DNA of 5,640 nucleotides, taken from assembly GCA_016213985.1 (NCBI GenBank), contig JACRPJ010000107.1, positions 1 through 5,640 of the forward strand, written 5' to 3'. A model generated the notes under the pieces. That model was not told the DNA's origin and searched no databases. It saw only the letters and a list, made by a program, of their open reading frames with translations. The stretch's first letter is position 1. Each line of letters starts with the position of its first letter. The translations under genes and the position numbers were made by a program. This DNA comes from Candidatus Woesearchaeota archaeon (lineage in GTDB: Archaea; Nanobdellota; Nanobdellia; Woesearchaeales; GW2011-AR9). Positions 5,279 through 5,640 of the stretch are shown piece after piece.

Positions 5279-5374
5279 TAAGCCTCGGGCTTAGGCTGTT
5301 TCTAGGCTCAGATTTTTAGGCTTTTAGAGGTTTTGAGTATTATTACTGGAAAGCAAAACTTCGCCTAGAAACAG
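5279..5374. repeat. Hairpin pair upstream of the large palindrome
   Basis: TAAGCC-TCG-GGCTTA forms a tight hairpin at 5279-5293. Immediately after, CTGTTTCTAGGC (5296-5307) pairs perfectly over 12 bases with 5363-5374, enclosing a 55-base loop. The right arm ends at base 5374, where the next, larger palindrome begins, so the two are stacked end to end and probably belong to one structured element. Confidence 0.55.
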
Positions 5375-5629
5375 TTATGCTCAATTTCAAATTTCTCATG
5401 GATTGCAGTTAACAAAGTTTTTTCATCTCATGGCGGGAGACGGTCAAAATTTCCTTTATGGAAATTTTGCCCTAAAAGCCACCCCGAAGGGGGCAACCCC
5501 CGACTTTTCTCCGCCATGAAAAAACTTTGTCGCAACTGCCCTAACGGGCTTGCTGATCCTGCTGGATGGAGAAATTTGAAACTCTGCGGACGCAGTTTTC
5601 CCCCACTTCGCAGGGGAAAAGAGCATAAC
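5374..5629. repeat. Large nested, multibranched palindrome (256 bases)
   Basis: Nested stems read inward: GTTATGCTC (5374-5382) with 5621-5629; TTTCAAATTTCTC (5385-5397) with 5569-5581; GCAGTT (5405-5410) with 5534-5539 and CAAAGTTTTTTCAT (5413-5426) with 5516-5529; GGCGG (5432-5436) with 5511-5515. The core is a ten-base-pair hairpin, CAAAATTTCC/GGAAATTTTG (5445-5469), followed by C/G-run hairpins at 5482-5501. Side hairpins sit in the right half at 5538-5549, 5556-5567, 5584-5595 and 5596-5620 (TTTTCCCC/GGGGAAAA). Most bases are paired and no ORF is present. It could be a large structured RNA, a folded single-strand recombination site, or a MITE-like element. It does not match SRP RNA, RNase P RNA or an attC consensus that I can see. 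Confidence 0.6.
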
Positions 5630-5640
5630 AGGAATTTAAC

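Noticed and set aside
5374..5629. A classical integron attC site
   Set aside because: The terminal GTTATGC...GCATAAC order is reversed relative to attC, the length is too great, and the recombinase lacks the IntI insertion.
1..5640. A CRISPR array
   Set aside because: No regularly spaced direct repeats of 24-40 bases were seen; the repeats present are inverted or irregular.

Overview
The window most likely comes from an archaeon. Four genes have an octamer TTTATAAA or TTTATATA at archaeal TATA-box distance, and for two of them no bacterial -35 box sits at a usable spacing. Ribosome binding sites are of the GGAGGTGAT type. Gene families alone do not settle it: the type II secretion/pilus ATPase N-domain and YgiQ are mainly bacterial, and XerA-like recombinases of this kind also occur in candidate-phylum bacteria. 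I put archaeal origin at about 70% and name no lineage.

Left part (1-1500): a small unknown gene (+, 106-402) converges on a DUF167/YggU gene (-, 498-734), with two mutually exclusive hairpins between them. Next is a stand-alone MshEN/T2SSE_N protein (-, 807-1463). Its best ribosome site and ATG lie at 1494 in another frame, across a run of eight A, so a one-base frame disturbance or an overlapping upstream ORF is likely.

Middle (1495-3764): divergent archaeal-type promoters serve the MshEN gene (-) and a zinc-ribbon gene (+, 1673-1978). The zinc-ribbon gene converges on a YgiQ-family radical SAM gene (-, 2166-3758). The whole gap between these two (1979-2155) is one long imperfect inverted repeat with a nested hairpin.

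Right part (3777-5640): a XerA/XerD-type tyrosine recombinase (-, 3777-4586) lies just upstream of ygiQ. Beyond its promoter are repeated TGTCCAGTG/CCAGTGGCT motifs, a cloverleaf-like palindrome ending in a T-run (4797-4919), a small unknown gene (+, 5048-5251), and then about 350 bases of nested inverted repeats (5279-5629). This resembles an integron: the recombinase is divergent from a small gene that sits between two large foldable elements. However, the recombinase lacks the integron-specific insertion and no attC consensus ends are present. It is best treated as a possible recombinase-associated mobile locus with structured DNA or RNA elements, unproven.

Gene-poor stretches longer than 300 bases are 4587-5047 (promoter, repeats, cloverleaf element, T-rich tract) and 5252-5640 (T-rich end of the small gene, then nested palindromes). 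Bases 1-83 hold nothing I recognise.
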